The position numbers were made by a program, and so were the translations under genes. Source: Monocercomonoides exilis (Eukaryota; Preaxostyla; Oxymonadida; Polymastigidae). From it: a stretch of 64,000 bases of DNA. Below, piece by piece: positions 19,474 through 29,793 of this stretch. Where the stretch lies: contig LSRY02000008.1 of NCBI GenBank assembly GCA_001643675.2, forward strand, positions 1,421,001 to 1,485,000, given 5' to 3'. Numbering within the stretch: the first letter of the stretch is position 1; each line of letters starts with the position of its first letter. The notes below the pieces were generated by a model. The model was not told the origin of the DNA, did no database searches, and was given only the letters and a program-made list of their open reading frames with translations.

Positions 19474-20492
19474 CGAGGGAGTTGTAAGAAATGGAGCTTG
19501 ATTCTCTCACTGAAATACTCTTCCTTTTCCTTCAATCATTTGTCATATGCCTACCATGCCTCTCAGTAAGATATTCGTCAAGATTCAAATGAGCTTGAAT
19601 TCCCTTTTCCTGCCTCTTCTCCTGCTTCTGAAATGCGCATTCCCAAAAGAAAAGCGTCTTTTTCCTTCAGTTCCACCAAATTGAAACAAGAACATAATCT
19701 TCTTCGCCATTTGCTTTCCCTATTATCTCTTTTTTCTTCTATTGTCGTCTTCTGCCTTTTTTCCACATTCCATTCACATCCATTGCTCTTGACGACTCAT
19801 GCAAATGCACTTTTGTCATTTAAAAAATAACAGTAAAAATTCTGAAAAATAAAAAATAAACTGAAGAAATATTAAATTAAATATGGAAAAAAAAAGAAAG
19901 AAAATTGAAAGAATATTTGAAAATAAATTTGAAATAAAATATCAAAAATATGACTTTTGAGATATAATCCTTATACCTTTTTCTTCTCGAAACCTTCCGC
20001 TTCATTTTCCGCTTCTTCACTTCCCTTCTCTTCTCCTCATTCTTCTTCTCCTTCTCTTGTTCCCTCGTTTCTCTCGTCTCGGTCTCATAACCCTTCTTCT
20101 CTTCCTTGATCCTTTCAATCCATGTCTTCCTTCTCCCTCTTCTGCCTTCCTCTCAAATAAAACAAGGCACTTCCATCCCTCCTTTCCTCACCTTCTTCAA
20201 TCATGTAACTCACACAAAAAAGAACACTCATCCCGCCATTCCCTCTGCCTCAAGCACGGTCAACACAATACGCGGAAAAACAGCATGCCTTGAGTGCTGT
20301 GTGCTGCTCCATAGCCGTTGCGCTGCTTCGCTCATCCCCGGCGCTTCAAGCGCACATCCCATTTTCTGTCATGGCAATATCAGGAACGTCAGGGATATGC
20401 CCGTCCTTTTATCCCTTGGCTCTCTTCACGCATATTGCATGTGCTTGCCTCAATTCATCCCTCGTTGCTGCCAATGCTCGTCTGCTTCAAAA
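19474..20492. other. G1 5' segment and outer arm, right
   Basis: This is the mirror of 2692-3710. It holds the conserved unit leader at 19474-19830 (minus strand), an AT-rich stretch, and then pyrimidine-rich DNA. Small homopolymer differences from the left arm are at about 19738 and 20216. Confidence 0.45.
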
Positions 20493-20669
20493 ATGACAAA
20501 AACGAAGAAGAAGAAGAAGAAGAAGAAGAAGAAGAAGAAAAAGGCTGATCCACCTGTTGCAGTTGGCAGCAGATATGACAAAGTCGCTTTGTTGCCATCC
20601 CCCGCAACAACTGTAGCAAAACAGCCCAACCCTAAATCAGCAGCCGAACAGAGCCTCAAAAAATACTGA
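20493..20669 (+). CDS. Small hypothetical ORF with poly-lysine run, right copy
   Basis: It is the mirror of the minus-strand frame at 2518-2691, with one extra AAG codon in the lysine run and the same PVAVGSRYDK and SLKKY tail. The difference is repeat-unit length variation between arms. No function is recognised. Confidence 0.25.
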   Translation: MTKTKKKKKKKKKKKKKADPPVAVGSRYDKVALLPSPATTVAKQPNPKSAAEQSLKKY

Positions 20670-21288
20670 ACTTTGCCAGCAGAAGTCGAAATACCGTTGA
20701 TGGAGACGGGGCAGAAGATAATTCCCAACTCAAATTGCTGTATAACTGCCCATGACAACGAAACGCCAAGCTTTAGACTCGTCCTTGCAGCAGCTCGGAG
20801 AAGGTTAAAGAACGGTAACAGCTGCAGGATACTTCACTTGTCTTGCCATTCTTGCAGGAACACAGGCCAAGACTGATGCTTTTGTCACAAATTATTCTTT
20901 TTCATTTAAGCACGAATTTTTGGAAAGTCTTGCTTCTCTGCGCATATTCCACAAAACACACATGCATCTTTCCAACGGCAGCAGCAGCTGTTTTACTCCC
21001 ATTGATGTCCCTGATCTCCACTCTCATCGCTTGCATTGTTTTCTAAGTTTTTATTCGCAAGAAATGTCCTTCCCTCGATATTGCCTTCCACTTTCCTTGC
21101 CAAAAAATACCCCAAACTGCTCCATTGCCTTATGCTCCCAAATGCTATATAATTTTGTGCAGATTTTGTTCTTCACAGAATTCCTTCTTGTTATCTTCAT
21201 TTTATAATATAACAGTCGAATTTGTTTTCATCTCCTGTTCCAAATAAAAAATCATGTATCTTGCGTAACTTCATTTATTTCCCAATGC
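20670..21288. other. P1 outer arm, right, no supported gene
   Basis: This is the mirror of about 1900-2517. Short plus-strand frames are present without a family match. Confidence 0.4.
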
Positions 21289-21756
21289 CTATATAATAAT
21301 CTGCTCCGTTCTCATCGTGTTGCTCCACAAAGCGGGGATTGGCCATTTCAACAATAACTCATATTCCTGCACTTTGGAGAGGATACAGACGGAAATATCT
21401 TCACAACATATAGAACAATGAAAATTACATTCATTATGTCTTTTTGTGTTATTGATAAAATTGTTGTGTTCCCCTTGGCCATCCAGTTGACAAAAATCAT
21501 CAGACAGAATTCCAAAAATATTGCTTCTCCACCATTGTCTGTTATCTCCACAGGAAATAATATTCTTAGTTCTGCAGGTTATGTTCACTCACGGATTTCT
21601 CATTCTGTGAATGGAATATTCCGTTTTTTCAAATCTGATGATCATAGAATCCATAACAAAAAAGACTCAAGTTACAAACCGTTGTTTTTCTTCCTGGATG
21701 CAAGCCAAAAAATACCAACAGTAAATAGGATGGCGCGAGCACAGCTATTTTCGTGA
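21289..21756. repeat. Diverged repeat R, right copy, straddling the P1 edge
   Basis: Up to 21406 it is the near-identical mirror of the left arm. From 21407 onward it is only a diverged relative of 1453-1780, with shared peptide blocks HSRISHSVN and SDDHRIH in the plus-strand frame. The sharp fall in identity inside one repeat marks the P1 boundary. Confidence 0.55.
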
Positions 21757-21993
21757 CTGCACAACATTGTATTTATTTGCCTGTTTCTTCTGTTCAGGCG
21801 TGGGCTCGTTCAATGTGAATTATGAAATAGAGTTGCTTTCTGGCTGCAATTACTTTCCAAAAATGCAGGCTGCACATTGCACAAATAGATGTTTATGGTC
21901 TGCAGATATTATTTTAATGGACTTTTTGTCAATTTCATTTCTTTTTTTTTTTTTCTTTGATTGTTTTTTTGTTGAATAATTGTTTTTTGGGCT

Positions 21994-23250
21994 TGAAGAT
22001 TTCGCGGAGGATGGGCAGAAACAGAAAACCCCTTGAATATTATAGAGTGGATGAACGAAGATGGATTTCAATCAGTTTTCGAGGCAGAGCTGCTCAATAG
22101 AATGCAGAAAAAGATTAAAGAAAGGAAAATATTCACCAGAAAATTCAATGTTGATATTGAAGGTTGGTGGATGTAATAAAATAATGAAGAGGATCCTTAA
22201 TCGTCGCTTTCATTTTTTCTGAGTTGAACAGAAAAGTTGATAGGAATGGTTGCTGATGAAACTGAGGAGAAAGAAGAGAAAGAGGGAAAAGCAGGTGACT
22301 GATCTTTGCGAATGCCGTGTTTCTCTGAGTCAAAACTACCAGCCTGGATTGCTTTCGATTTGTGTGTCTTGCCTTGCGAAAGCTTTTCCGAAGAGAGAGG
22401 ACTATGAGGAGATACAAACAGAAGTGGATATGGCTTTGCTGAGTTTGAGGTGTGTCAATGACATTCGGGTTTGAAACATTTTTTTGATTGTTATTTTTGT
22501 TATTTTTCAGAAAATAGAGATAATATGGAATAGACGACAGAAAGAGAAGGATCTCTGAAGGAGCTGGCGGAAATCATGGAGTATCATCCAGAGCTCAACA
22601 ATCTGGCTGGGCTTGTGAGTTTCGATCAGCTTGGGAGTTTTTGATTAGCCATATTTATCTGCGAAGGATCATTGGAAACAGTCACCGCGAATGAGCCCGA
22701 TTTTTGGAAGGAGGCAGCAAAGGAATTGGAAGTGAGAGAGAGAGAGAGAAGAAGAAAGAAGATAATGAGAAAAAGAGATTCTTTTGAAGAGATGGCTGCG
22801 AGCATTGGAGTCTTTCTTGTGCTCATGCGCGTTGTGGAGCAAAGAATATTCAGGGCCTATCAACAGGGTTGCTGGGGCAATTTGAGCAGCGAAGGATAAC
22901 AAGAGAGGAATGGGGAAGGAATGGATTTGTTTTATTCTATGGAGCAACGGATGGCAAATTGATAGAAGTTGAAGGGTTATTGAAAGACAGAGCCATCGAT
23001 GGCATTTTGGAAGAGATCGCTCGATCAGAAGTTGGATGCACTCAGATTGAGGTTTGTTTATCGTTTTTTCAGAGAACTTTGCCAGCAGACTGGAGAACAA
23101 GAAGGGAAGGGAAAAGAAAGCGAAGAGGCAAAAAAGGAATAAGAGATGAAGAGAGAAGCGTGGTGGAGCAGGAGGAGGAAGAAGGGAATGAAGAGTCTGC
23201 TCTGTGTCTCATTCATCATGATTTGGAGTTTTCCTCTATTATAAGGCAGT
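21994..23250 (+). pseudogene. Relic of an uncharacterised oxymonad repeat-protein family
   Basis: Translated blocks occur in the order expected of one protein but in different frames: EDFAEDGQKQK, then NIIEWMNEDGFQSVFEAELL (about 22040), VADETEEKEEKEGKA, then TDLCECRVSLSQNYQPGLLS and ICVSCLAKAF (about 22300), SLKELAEIMEYHPELNNLA (about 22555), TANEPDFWKEAAKELE (about 22680), and VEGLLKDRAIDGILEEI (about 22970). From memory these match a very large family of alpha-helical, probably ARM/HEAT-like proteins of unknown function in Monocercomonoides. Frame changes after QKQK, after EGKA and near 22880, with an in-frame TAA at 23251, indicate a pseudogene. Some frame changes could instead be very short introns. 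It lies just outside P1. Confidence 0.55.
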
Positions 23251-25114
23251 AATTATCATTGCATCTATTATTGTCAAAATTGCTTATCAAACGAAGCTCC
23301 ATGCACTTCACTTTCATCGTTTTTGCAGGCTTTGCAACATTTCTCTTTTAAGGCAAAACAAAAAAAGCACAATCGCAATTGCTCCTTTTTGTTGATTTCA
23401 TTCATCTTTGTTATTTTCCATTTTTTTCAATTTATTTACTTGTTCAGCGTGCTTGGAGTTGTCTGGCTTGCTCAAAGGCAAACAGCATCCGTTGAGAAGC
23501 ATTCTGTGTTGGACAAATCCCATTTCGCTTCCATGCAAAAAGAGACAGAAACGGTTTTCACAGGGGCAATTGCAGTATTGATACCAATGAACAAACAACA
23601 AATAAAGGAACAAGCAATAGGAAAAGGGAAAAAAGAAAAAGGGCAGACCAACAAGCGAGGAAGAAAGGATGAAACAAAGAGAAAGAAATGCAGAAGATCT
23701 TCTTTTAAACACTAAAATGGAGTGTTTCGAGAAAATTCAAAAAGCCATCAAAATGAAGTGAAGCAAAAATAAAAAAATAAAAATAAAAATATATAATAAA
23801 AAAATTTAAAAAATCAAATCATATAAAAAATGCTCTTCCCAACAAAGAAAACTGAAAGAAATTGGTAAATAAATCAATTTAAATTGTTTAACAAAGTCAT
23901 TTTTAAAAAATAATATGGAAAAAAAACAAATATAAAAAAGATAAAAAACAATCGCAATTCTCATTCAAATATTCATTAAAAATCTTCTTTTTTATTTTTT
24001 TTTAATTTCTTTCTTTGTGTCGCGGATGAAGATGAAGTCGAAGAAGATAATGATGTTGTTGTTGTTGTTGTTGAAAATGGTCAAAGTGTACATTCGTCTT
24101 GATATCACCTGAACCAAATGAGCAGAAAACCAAAAGACCAGTCCACAATGCGAATGTGCTCCAATCGCATTTATCGCCTCTTTTCTCCCCTCGAACGCAA
24201 TATGCGTCTCATCTTTCACTCGCCCCATTCACTTCCCCCCAATAAAGAAATGCAATTTCATTCCCCTTCAATTCTCCATACACTGGCCTCAATCAGAAAG
24301 AAAATTCATCTGAAACGTTTCAATAACTGACTCATGCGTCTTCGCTGAATGACTCTCGTTCACCACCTTCTCGCCCTTTGACATTCGCTTTTCGCAATCC
24401 AACTTCAAATACACCTATTTTCCTCTCTTCTCCCTTCTCGGCCACTTTTGCCCACAAGATCCCCCAATATTTCTCTTCCTCCTCCTTCTCTCACATAATG
24501 CAAGCCAGTACTTATGGCAACCTCACCCACTCGCCTAATGCAATTCAGTAAATGCACTTTGGTTGCTGCATAAACAATACTCCAGGCTGTCAGGCGCAGA
24601 ACTCAACAATTTGTCAAAACAACAATTCTCCAACCCTGAATGCGTTGAGGATGGACAGGATAACAGATATTAATGAAAGCACATATCTTAGGTAGTTCAT
24701 GAAATAATCAAGTATTGCCTATCCAAAAAATAAAAAAAGGCAAGCCAACATTTCGATAAATCTCATCCAATAAACAAACATAACCAGAAAATGTTCCGTA
24801 AAGATGATGGTAAAATGGAATGCATCACTTATGCATCGAGAAAGATGTGCAAGCAAAGGCTCCAACAGATATCACATCCCGAAAAATCACAATTTCTGTT
24901 TTTATTGGTGGTATTGCAAACTGCATAATGATCAATTTTTGATTAAAATTTTCATCAAAATTTTGCGAATCATTCAAATATCTTTGAATATATTTATTTT
25001 AAAAAACAATTATTGTTTGTTTAAATTTATTCAACTTGCAGATTTTTATTTTTAATTAATTTTTTTTTGTTGGTTCTATTTGAGCTTTGTTTCCTGAAAA
25101 ATATGTGTGTCTTT
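23251..25114. other. Unique interval between the palindromes
   Basis: The first 450 bases may be the decayed 3' part of the preceding relic (Lys/Arg-rich, no stable frame). AT-rich DNA follows. A GTT microsatellite lies at 24052-24074, a CT-rich part at 24100-24520, and AT-rich DNA from 24900 on. Nothing recognisable as a gene was found. Confidence 0.45.
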
Positions 25115-25304
25115 CTTTTTGAAATCAAACTTTCGTTGGAGTTTTGATCAAAATAAAAATCTCAATGGGATTTTGAAAAATTATTTTTTAACTGATAATA
25201 CATATTGTTTATGATGTTGTTATTGCACAAACAAAATTTTAACAAAAATCCCATTGAGATAAAATTTTTGATCAAAACTTGAACGAAAGAATGATTTCAA
25301 AAAG
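25115..25304. repeat. Fold-back element A (190 bp)
   Basis: CTTTTTGAAATCA at the left is matched by TGATTTCAAAAAG at the right. Inside are further complementary blocks (CTTTCGTT, TTTTGATCAAAA, TCTCAATGGGAT) around a loop at about 25175-25240. It is a MITE-like fold-back. The P2 palindrome ends inside its right terminal repeat, and only that short terminal stub is found at the right end of P2. Confidence 0.65.
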
Positions 25305-25710
25305 GATCATCCATATATTCTTAATTATTTCATTTTATATTTGTATATTGATGATTAAAAAAACTTTAAAAATATTTATTTATATTGCAATTATCAATAT
25401 ATATATCACATCTTTATTTTCAAATTTCAAAAGCAAAAGGAATTCAAAAAACACTCAGGGAACAATGGGTTTTGTATTTTTTCTTTTTTATTATTTGAGT
25501 TTTTATTGAGCTTTATAACACCTCAATATGAAATAAAAAAAAATCACTCAATTTTAAAATGAATGTTCTCATTCTTAAGAATTTAATACTTATTGAGGTG
25601 AAAAATATAAAATGTTTTCCATTTCGACATATATTAAAAAATCAATGATTGAGAAAAAATCAATAATCAACACATACCATATATATATTCATAACTTGAA
25701 AAAAAATTTT

Positions 25711-25945
25711 AAAAATTTTTTTGCAAAGTTCCTTTTGTTTAATTTTAAAATAAAATAAAAATTTCATATTTCGATCAAATTTCAGTTCTCATGCACGAAA
25801 CTTCATAAAAATTTAAAAAGAATTTTGACAATGTTATTACTTCCATTTAAGTGAAGTTTCGTGTTTGAGAACCGAAATTTGATCGAAATATGAAAATTTT
25901 ATTTTATTTTAAAATTAAACAAAAGGAACTTTTCAAAAAAATTTT
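25711..25945. repeat. Fold-back element B, left arm
   Basis: Complementary halves at about 25711-25806 and 25851-25945 begin with a TTGCAAAGTTCCTTTTG block and contain TTTCGATCAAATTTC and CACGAAACTTCA. The loop is about 44 bp. The halves differ at several sites, so this is an old MITE-like element. It is mirrored at about 54163-54397. Confidence 0.65.
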
Positions 25946-26765
25946 GACATTTATTTCAGAAATCAATTTGATAACTTATCAAACAAAAGAAAAGTTGTTG
26001 ATAAGAAACTTTTAATTTCAAAAACAATGTATATTTTTTTTTTGAAAAGAAATTGATTTGAGGTTTTGTCTTTTGTCTTGGATTATTTTTCATGATAATT
26101 TGTGATATCCAACACGATTAAGTTTTCTTCAAAAAATAATTGTTAGCTTTGAAATGAGAAAATGTTTAATAGAAATGGTTAACAATGATGTGAAAAGTTA
26201 TTAGTTCAGAAATGCAAAATTATTAAATTATTCGATTATTTGGATAAGAAAATATCACCTTTACAACAAATTCGGAAGACATATGGAACTTTAAGCTTTT
26301 TCATTGAAATATTATGCACTTTTTATTGACTTTTTGTTATCAATAAATATGAATGAAATGAGATCGTTTTTAAAAACACGAATGATGTCACAAAACATTA
26401 TGTAATCATATCAATGATACAAGTTCCCACATCTGAAAAACGAATTCATTTTTAAGTCTGAAAAAGAATTATAAAGAAATGAGATAAACAATTTATTAGT
26501 GCCTTGCGCATAAAAAAACATGAAAGCAAGTAAAATCTCACCATACGGTATGTTATGACATTTAAGCTAAAACCTTCCAAAATCAAACACTCATTAATAG
26601 ACGATTAGTTTGTTATTGAAAAATAAAATTTTTTAATAAACAAAGACATCTTGGAAAGAAAAATATTATGAAAAAAAATTCACTAAAAATACATTATATT
26701 AAACAAACATTACTTGCAATTTTTTATTGGTTTCGATTTTTCATTTAAGCAGTGACCAGCTCTAC

Positions 26766-26807
<42 letters not shown>

Positions 26808-27093
26808 TAAAAACAAAAAATTGTATTCTTCATTTCAAGAATGCATTGTTTCAAATCTTCCCTTTATCACCTTGGTTATTGAAAACCGATTGTATTCTAC
26901 AAAAAGAAAAAGATTTCCCAACATTTTCAAAAAGATTATTTAAAAAGTTAAAAATAACATATTTATTGTTAATAATACCGTGACTTAAAAACATTAGTTA
27001 AAGTTTTATAAAACTTTAATACTTTATTTCTGAAAGTGTTCCGTGAATGTTGTTGTTAAAGAATAATTATTTGTACTTAGTGGGAGCATTGGA
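25946..27093. other. AT-rich outer P2 arm, no supported gene
   Basis: This is AT-rich DNA without long frames. It contains a 37-bp poly-A run at 26769-26805. No coding signal was found up to the G4 unit. Confidence 0.5.
26769..26805 (+). repeat. Poly-A run (37 A)
   Basis: This is an uninterrupted A run following TCTACTAT. The mirror run at 53311-53340 has 30 T, so the two arms differ by seven units. Confidence 0.85.
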
Positions 27094-29271
27094 GTGTTGA
27101 CAAACATCACATTGAAGGGGTGGGGAAGAGGGGGAGAGATTTATTCAGGCAGGCTGTTTGGAGGGAAGGGATATGGAGGGGAGAAGGGTGGAAGTGAAGA
27201 AAAAGGAGGAGAAGGAGGAGAAATGGGAAGAGATAGAGGAAGAGAAGGAGATGGATATGGAGAAGGCATTGAAGGGAGCATTTCGGTGAGTGAATCTCAC
27301 TTCTCTTCTTTTTGTGTTTCATCAGCCCCATTCCTCTCGTCGCCTTCAATACCCCTTATATCCCTCTCTCAACTGACATTTTTCAACATTTCAACAGCAA
27401 ATGATGCATGTTCACCTCCAACAACTACGTCAACCCAAACATCAAGTATGATGAACAGTTGTTCATTCTCATCAGTTTGTGACATTTATGATGGTGGGAT
27501 TGTCCCTTCTCTGAACAACCCCTTTGCCTCTCTGATAGCCTCAAACACCTCGTTTGTTGGGTGTTGTCGAACAAGAAATGTTGATTGCATTGGAGAAAAA
27601 AACGATAAGTTGGCTCCAGGGAGGCAAAACACAACGGAAAATGGAGCGAATACATTTGTTTGGTGTGAGTGGAGTGGATCGAGAACAACAGGAGAAAGTG
27701 ACTCGTATACTGATGGAATATCGAGCGGAGGAGCCATCTGCATGTATAATCTCAATTCTGGAGAGCTCTCTGTTTCGAATTGTCTGTTTAATAACTGTTT
27801 TGCATTCAGTCGCGGAGGTGGAATTATGTGCAATACAATAAAGTCTGTACATATCGAAAACGATGTGTTCAATGAGTGTACAGCACAAAACCATTACGGA
27901 GGAGGATTATATGTTGTAACGATTTCAACATGTGTACGAATCAGCGGATGTGAATTCCAGAATTGTAAAGCATATAGCACCGGAGGAGGACTTTATCTGG
28001 AAAATTTTAATGCTACAGGAGCAGGATGCATTGGAAATGAAAATGAAGGTGGGGAGAGTGCGTGCGTATTTGACTGCAGTTTCACTTCATGCTCAATTAC
28101 AAACACATGGGGTGGGGGAATGCTTTGTAAAAATGTTCCTGCGACACAATTTAAAATGAGGAGCATTCAGTTTATTTCATGCTCAGCAGCTTCTCATGGT
28201 GGAGGGTTGTGTTTTGCTCCGTGGCGAGATGTGTTGCCAAGTGACAAACTGTATTGCTTTTTCCTTTTCTTTCACAACTGCAGTTGCTCAAGTGATTCTG
28301 ATCCGTCGTATGGAGCTGACCTGTACTATGAAGATTATTACAGTCTCTATTTGAACTCAGATTGTCCGTTCAAAGAATGCTACACAACGAATACAGATGA
28401 GAAGAGAATGTGTTATGCATACAATGCATCAAACTCAGAAAGTTGGACATATCAGCACACTGAAAAGAAGGAGTGGCTGAAGGGTTGGACAAAGGTTCTG
28501 TTTGTGGGGGTAAATGGAAAGGACTCGAGTGGGCTGTGTGGAATGGGCGAGTCGGCTCCATGCCAGACGGTGGGACATGCAGTGGAGACGGGCTTGGAAG
28601 AGCTGAGCTCATCAGTCACGCTGCTGGATGGGAATCATCAAAGCGAGACAACAACAATTGATATTGGATCAAAGAAGATTTCAGTCATTGGGAAGGGAAG
28701 GGAAACATGTTTGATTGGAGCAGGGGCACTTTCATCATCATCAGGAGAGCTGTTCATTGTATCGACAGGTCATCTGGGAATGAGTCATTTGAAGGTTGAC
28801 TGCAACTCAATAGCAGAAACTTCTCCGAGTGTGGTTGTGGTAACTGATGGGAATGGGTCACTCTCGTTGGATGACGTTGCAATATCAACTTCATCTTCTT
28901 CGCGTTCTCATCAATTTCTATTTCCCTTTCTTCTTTTTCTTTCCTCTAACTTTTTTTCAACATTTCCTCAAAACAATATTTCCAAATTAACCTTTCTTTT
29001 CCTCTTATCCTCCTTCTTTCATTCATTCCCCTTCGTCAAATTTTCTCTTTCGATCAAATTTTTTTATAAGCACCTTCTTCTTTTTCATTCTTCTTTTTCA
29101 TTCTTCTTTTTCATTCTTCTTTTTCATTCTTCTTTTTCATTCTTCTTTTTCATTCTTCTTTTTCTCTTCTCAAATTATTCTCAGACGCATTCTTTTGTCG
29201 CATCATCAATTTCTCGCTCTTTCTTTTTGCTTTTAACAAGATTCGCGGAATATGCCCTCCTAAACCTTTAA
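27094..29271 (+). CDS. G4 left copy: cysteine-rich parallel beta-helix protein, longest member
   Basis: The open frame has 725 codons from a GTG. The first ATG in frame is at 27223. The N-terminus is Gly/Glu-rich (GGEKGGSEEKGGEGGEMG) and joins SISVSESHF and LTFFNIST (about residue 95). WCEWSGSRTTGE is near 190, followed by rungs GGAICM, GGGIMC, GGGLYVV, GGGLYLE, GGGMLC, GGGLCF, and YCFFLFFHNC. The second region is a third variant (VLFVGVNGKD, CGMGESAPCQTVGHAVETG). It reads on past DCNS into VVVVTDGNGSLSLDDVAIS, farther than any other member. After about residue 600 the frame is Phe/Leu/Ser low complexity over a 13-bp tandem repeat and is probably not coding. A missing downstream exon or a broken 3' end is likely. 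Confidence 0.65.
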   Translation: MLTNITLKGWGRGGEIYSGRLFGGKGYGGEKGGSEEKGGEGGEMGRDRGREGDGYGEGIEGSISVSESHFSSFCVSSAPFLSSPSIPLISLSQLTFFNISTANDACSPPTTTSTQTSSMMNSCSFSSVCDIYDGGIVPSLNNPFASLIASNTSFVGCCRTRNVDCIGEKNDKLAPGRQNTTENGANTFVWCEWSGSRTTGESDSYTDGISSGGAICMYNLNSGELSVSNCLFNNCFAFSRGGGIMCNTIKSVHIENDVFNECTAQNHYGGGLYVVTISTCVRISGCEFQNCKAYSTGGGLYLENFNATGAGCIGNENEGGESACVFDCSFTSCSITNTWGGGMLCKNVPATQFKMRSIQFISCSAASHGGGLCFAPWRDVLPSDKLYCFFLFFHNCSCSSDSDPSYGADLYYEDYYSLYLNSDCPFKECYTTNTDEKRMCYAYNASNSESWTYQHTEKKEWLKGWTKVLFVGVNGKDSSGLCGMGESAPCQTVGHAVETGLEELSSSVTLLDGNHQSETTTIDIGSKKISVIGKGRETCLIGAGALSSSSGELFIVSTGHLGMSHLKVDCNSIAETSPSVVVVTDGNGSLSLDDVAISTSSSSRSHQFLFPFLLFLSSNFFSTFPQNNISKLTFLFLLSSFFHSFPFVKFSLSIKFFYKHLLLFHSSFSFFFFILLFHSSFSFFFFILLFLFSNYSQTHSFVASSISRSFFLLLTRFAEYALLNL
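29081..29165 (+). repeat. 13-bp tandem repeat, six units
   Basis: The unit CATTCTTCTTTTT is repeated six times here and seven times in the mirror at about 50941-51040. Thirteen is not a multiple of three, so copy number shifts the frame. That is why the G4 tail reads differently in the two arms. Confidence 0.85.
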
Positions 29272-29793
29272 AAAATATCTTCTTTTCTATTCATTTATTT
29301 CTTCGCTCATTCCTCTAAACCCTAATCATTTGCCGCCTTCTCTCATCTTTCCGCACTCCATATGCTTGCATTTGCATCGAATATAACAGCAAATATTATA
29401 ACACTTGGAAAAAAAATTATCATTCATTATGTTTAAAAAATTGTTACGCTTCATAAATATATTCTTCTTCCTCTTCTTCTTCTTCTTCCTCCTCCTCCTC
29501 CTCCTCCTCTTCTTCTTCTTCATCTTCATCTTCTTTTCCTTCTTCTTCTTTTCCTTCTTTTGTTTATTCATCATCATCATCATCATCATCATCTTCTTCT
29601 TCTTCTTGCATCTCTTAAAGCACTTTTCCTTTCTGCTCGCAAAACCCATCTGACCTATTTCCGCTGTCTATCTCATTTCTAACATAATTCCTTTTCTTCC
29701 GCTTCCAAAAATCTCCCATTTCCGATCCGAGATTATGCTTTCAGCTGAATAACTCCAACAGATAAAAATCTTAAAAACAGGCAATAATAGTGA
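29272..29793. other. Interval between convergent G4 and G5, with compound microsatellite
   Basis: Positions 29461-29620 hold a compound run of TTC, CTC and ATC trinucleotides. The rest is AT-rich or pyrimidine-rich and includes the family 3' flank of G5 (GAATAACTCCAACAG at about 29748, minus sense). No gene is supported. Confidence 0.6.

Larger units (their letters stand above)
11675..21406 (-). repeat. Palindrome P1, right arm
   Basis: It mirrors 1781-11582. It carries G3, G2 and G1 in reverse order on the minus strand. G2 and G3 are frameshifted in short homopolymers here and intact in the left arm. The arm ends at 21406 inside repeat R. Confidence 0.97.

Noticed and set aside
22855-23073. 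Very short introns of 21-22 bp (for example at about 22867 and 23053) in the repeat-protein relic
   Set aside because: GT-AG ends fit, but alternative frames match the family better and other frame breaks have no splice sites, so frameshift decay is the simpler reading. RNA could reverse this.
26769-26805. Poly-A as the tail of a retrotransposed gene
   Set aside because: No coding body, target duplication or truncated 5' copy is visible beside it.
29081-29165. Tandem 13-bp units as a CRISPR-like array
   Set aside because: Units are contiguous with no spacers and lie in low-complexity DNA.
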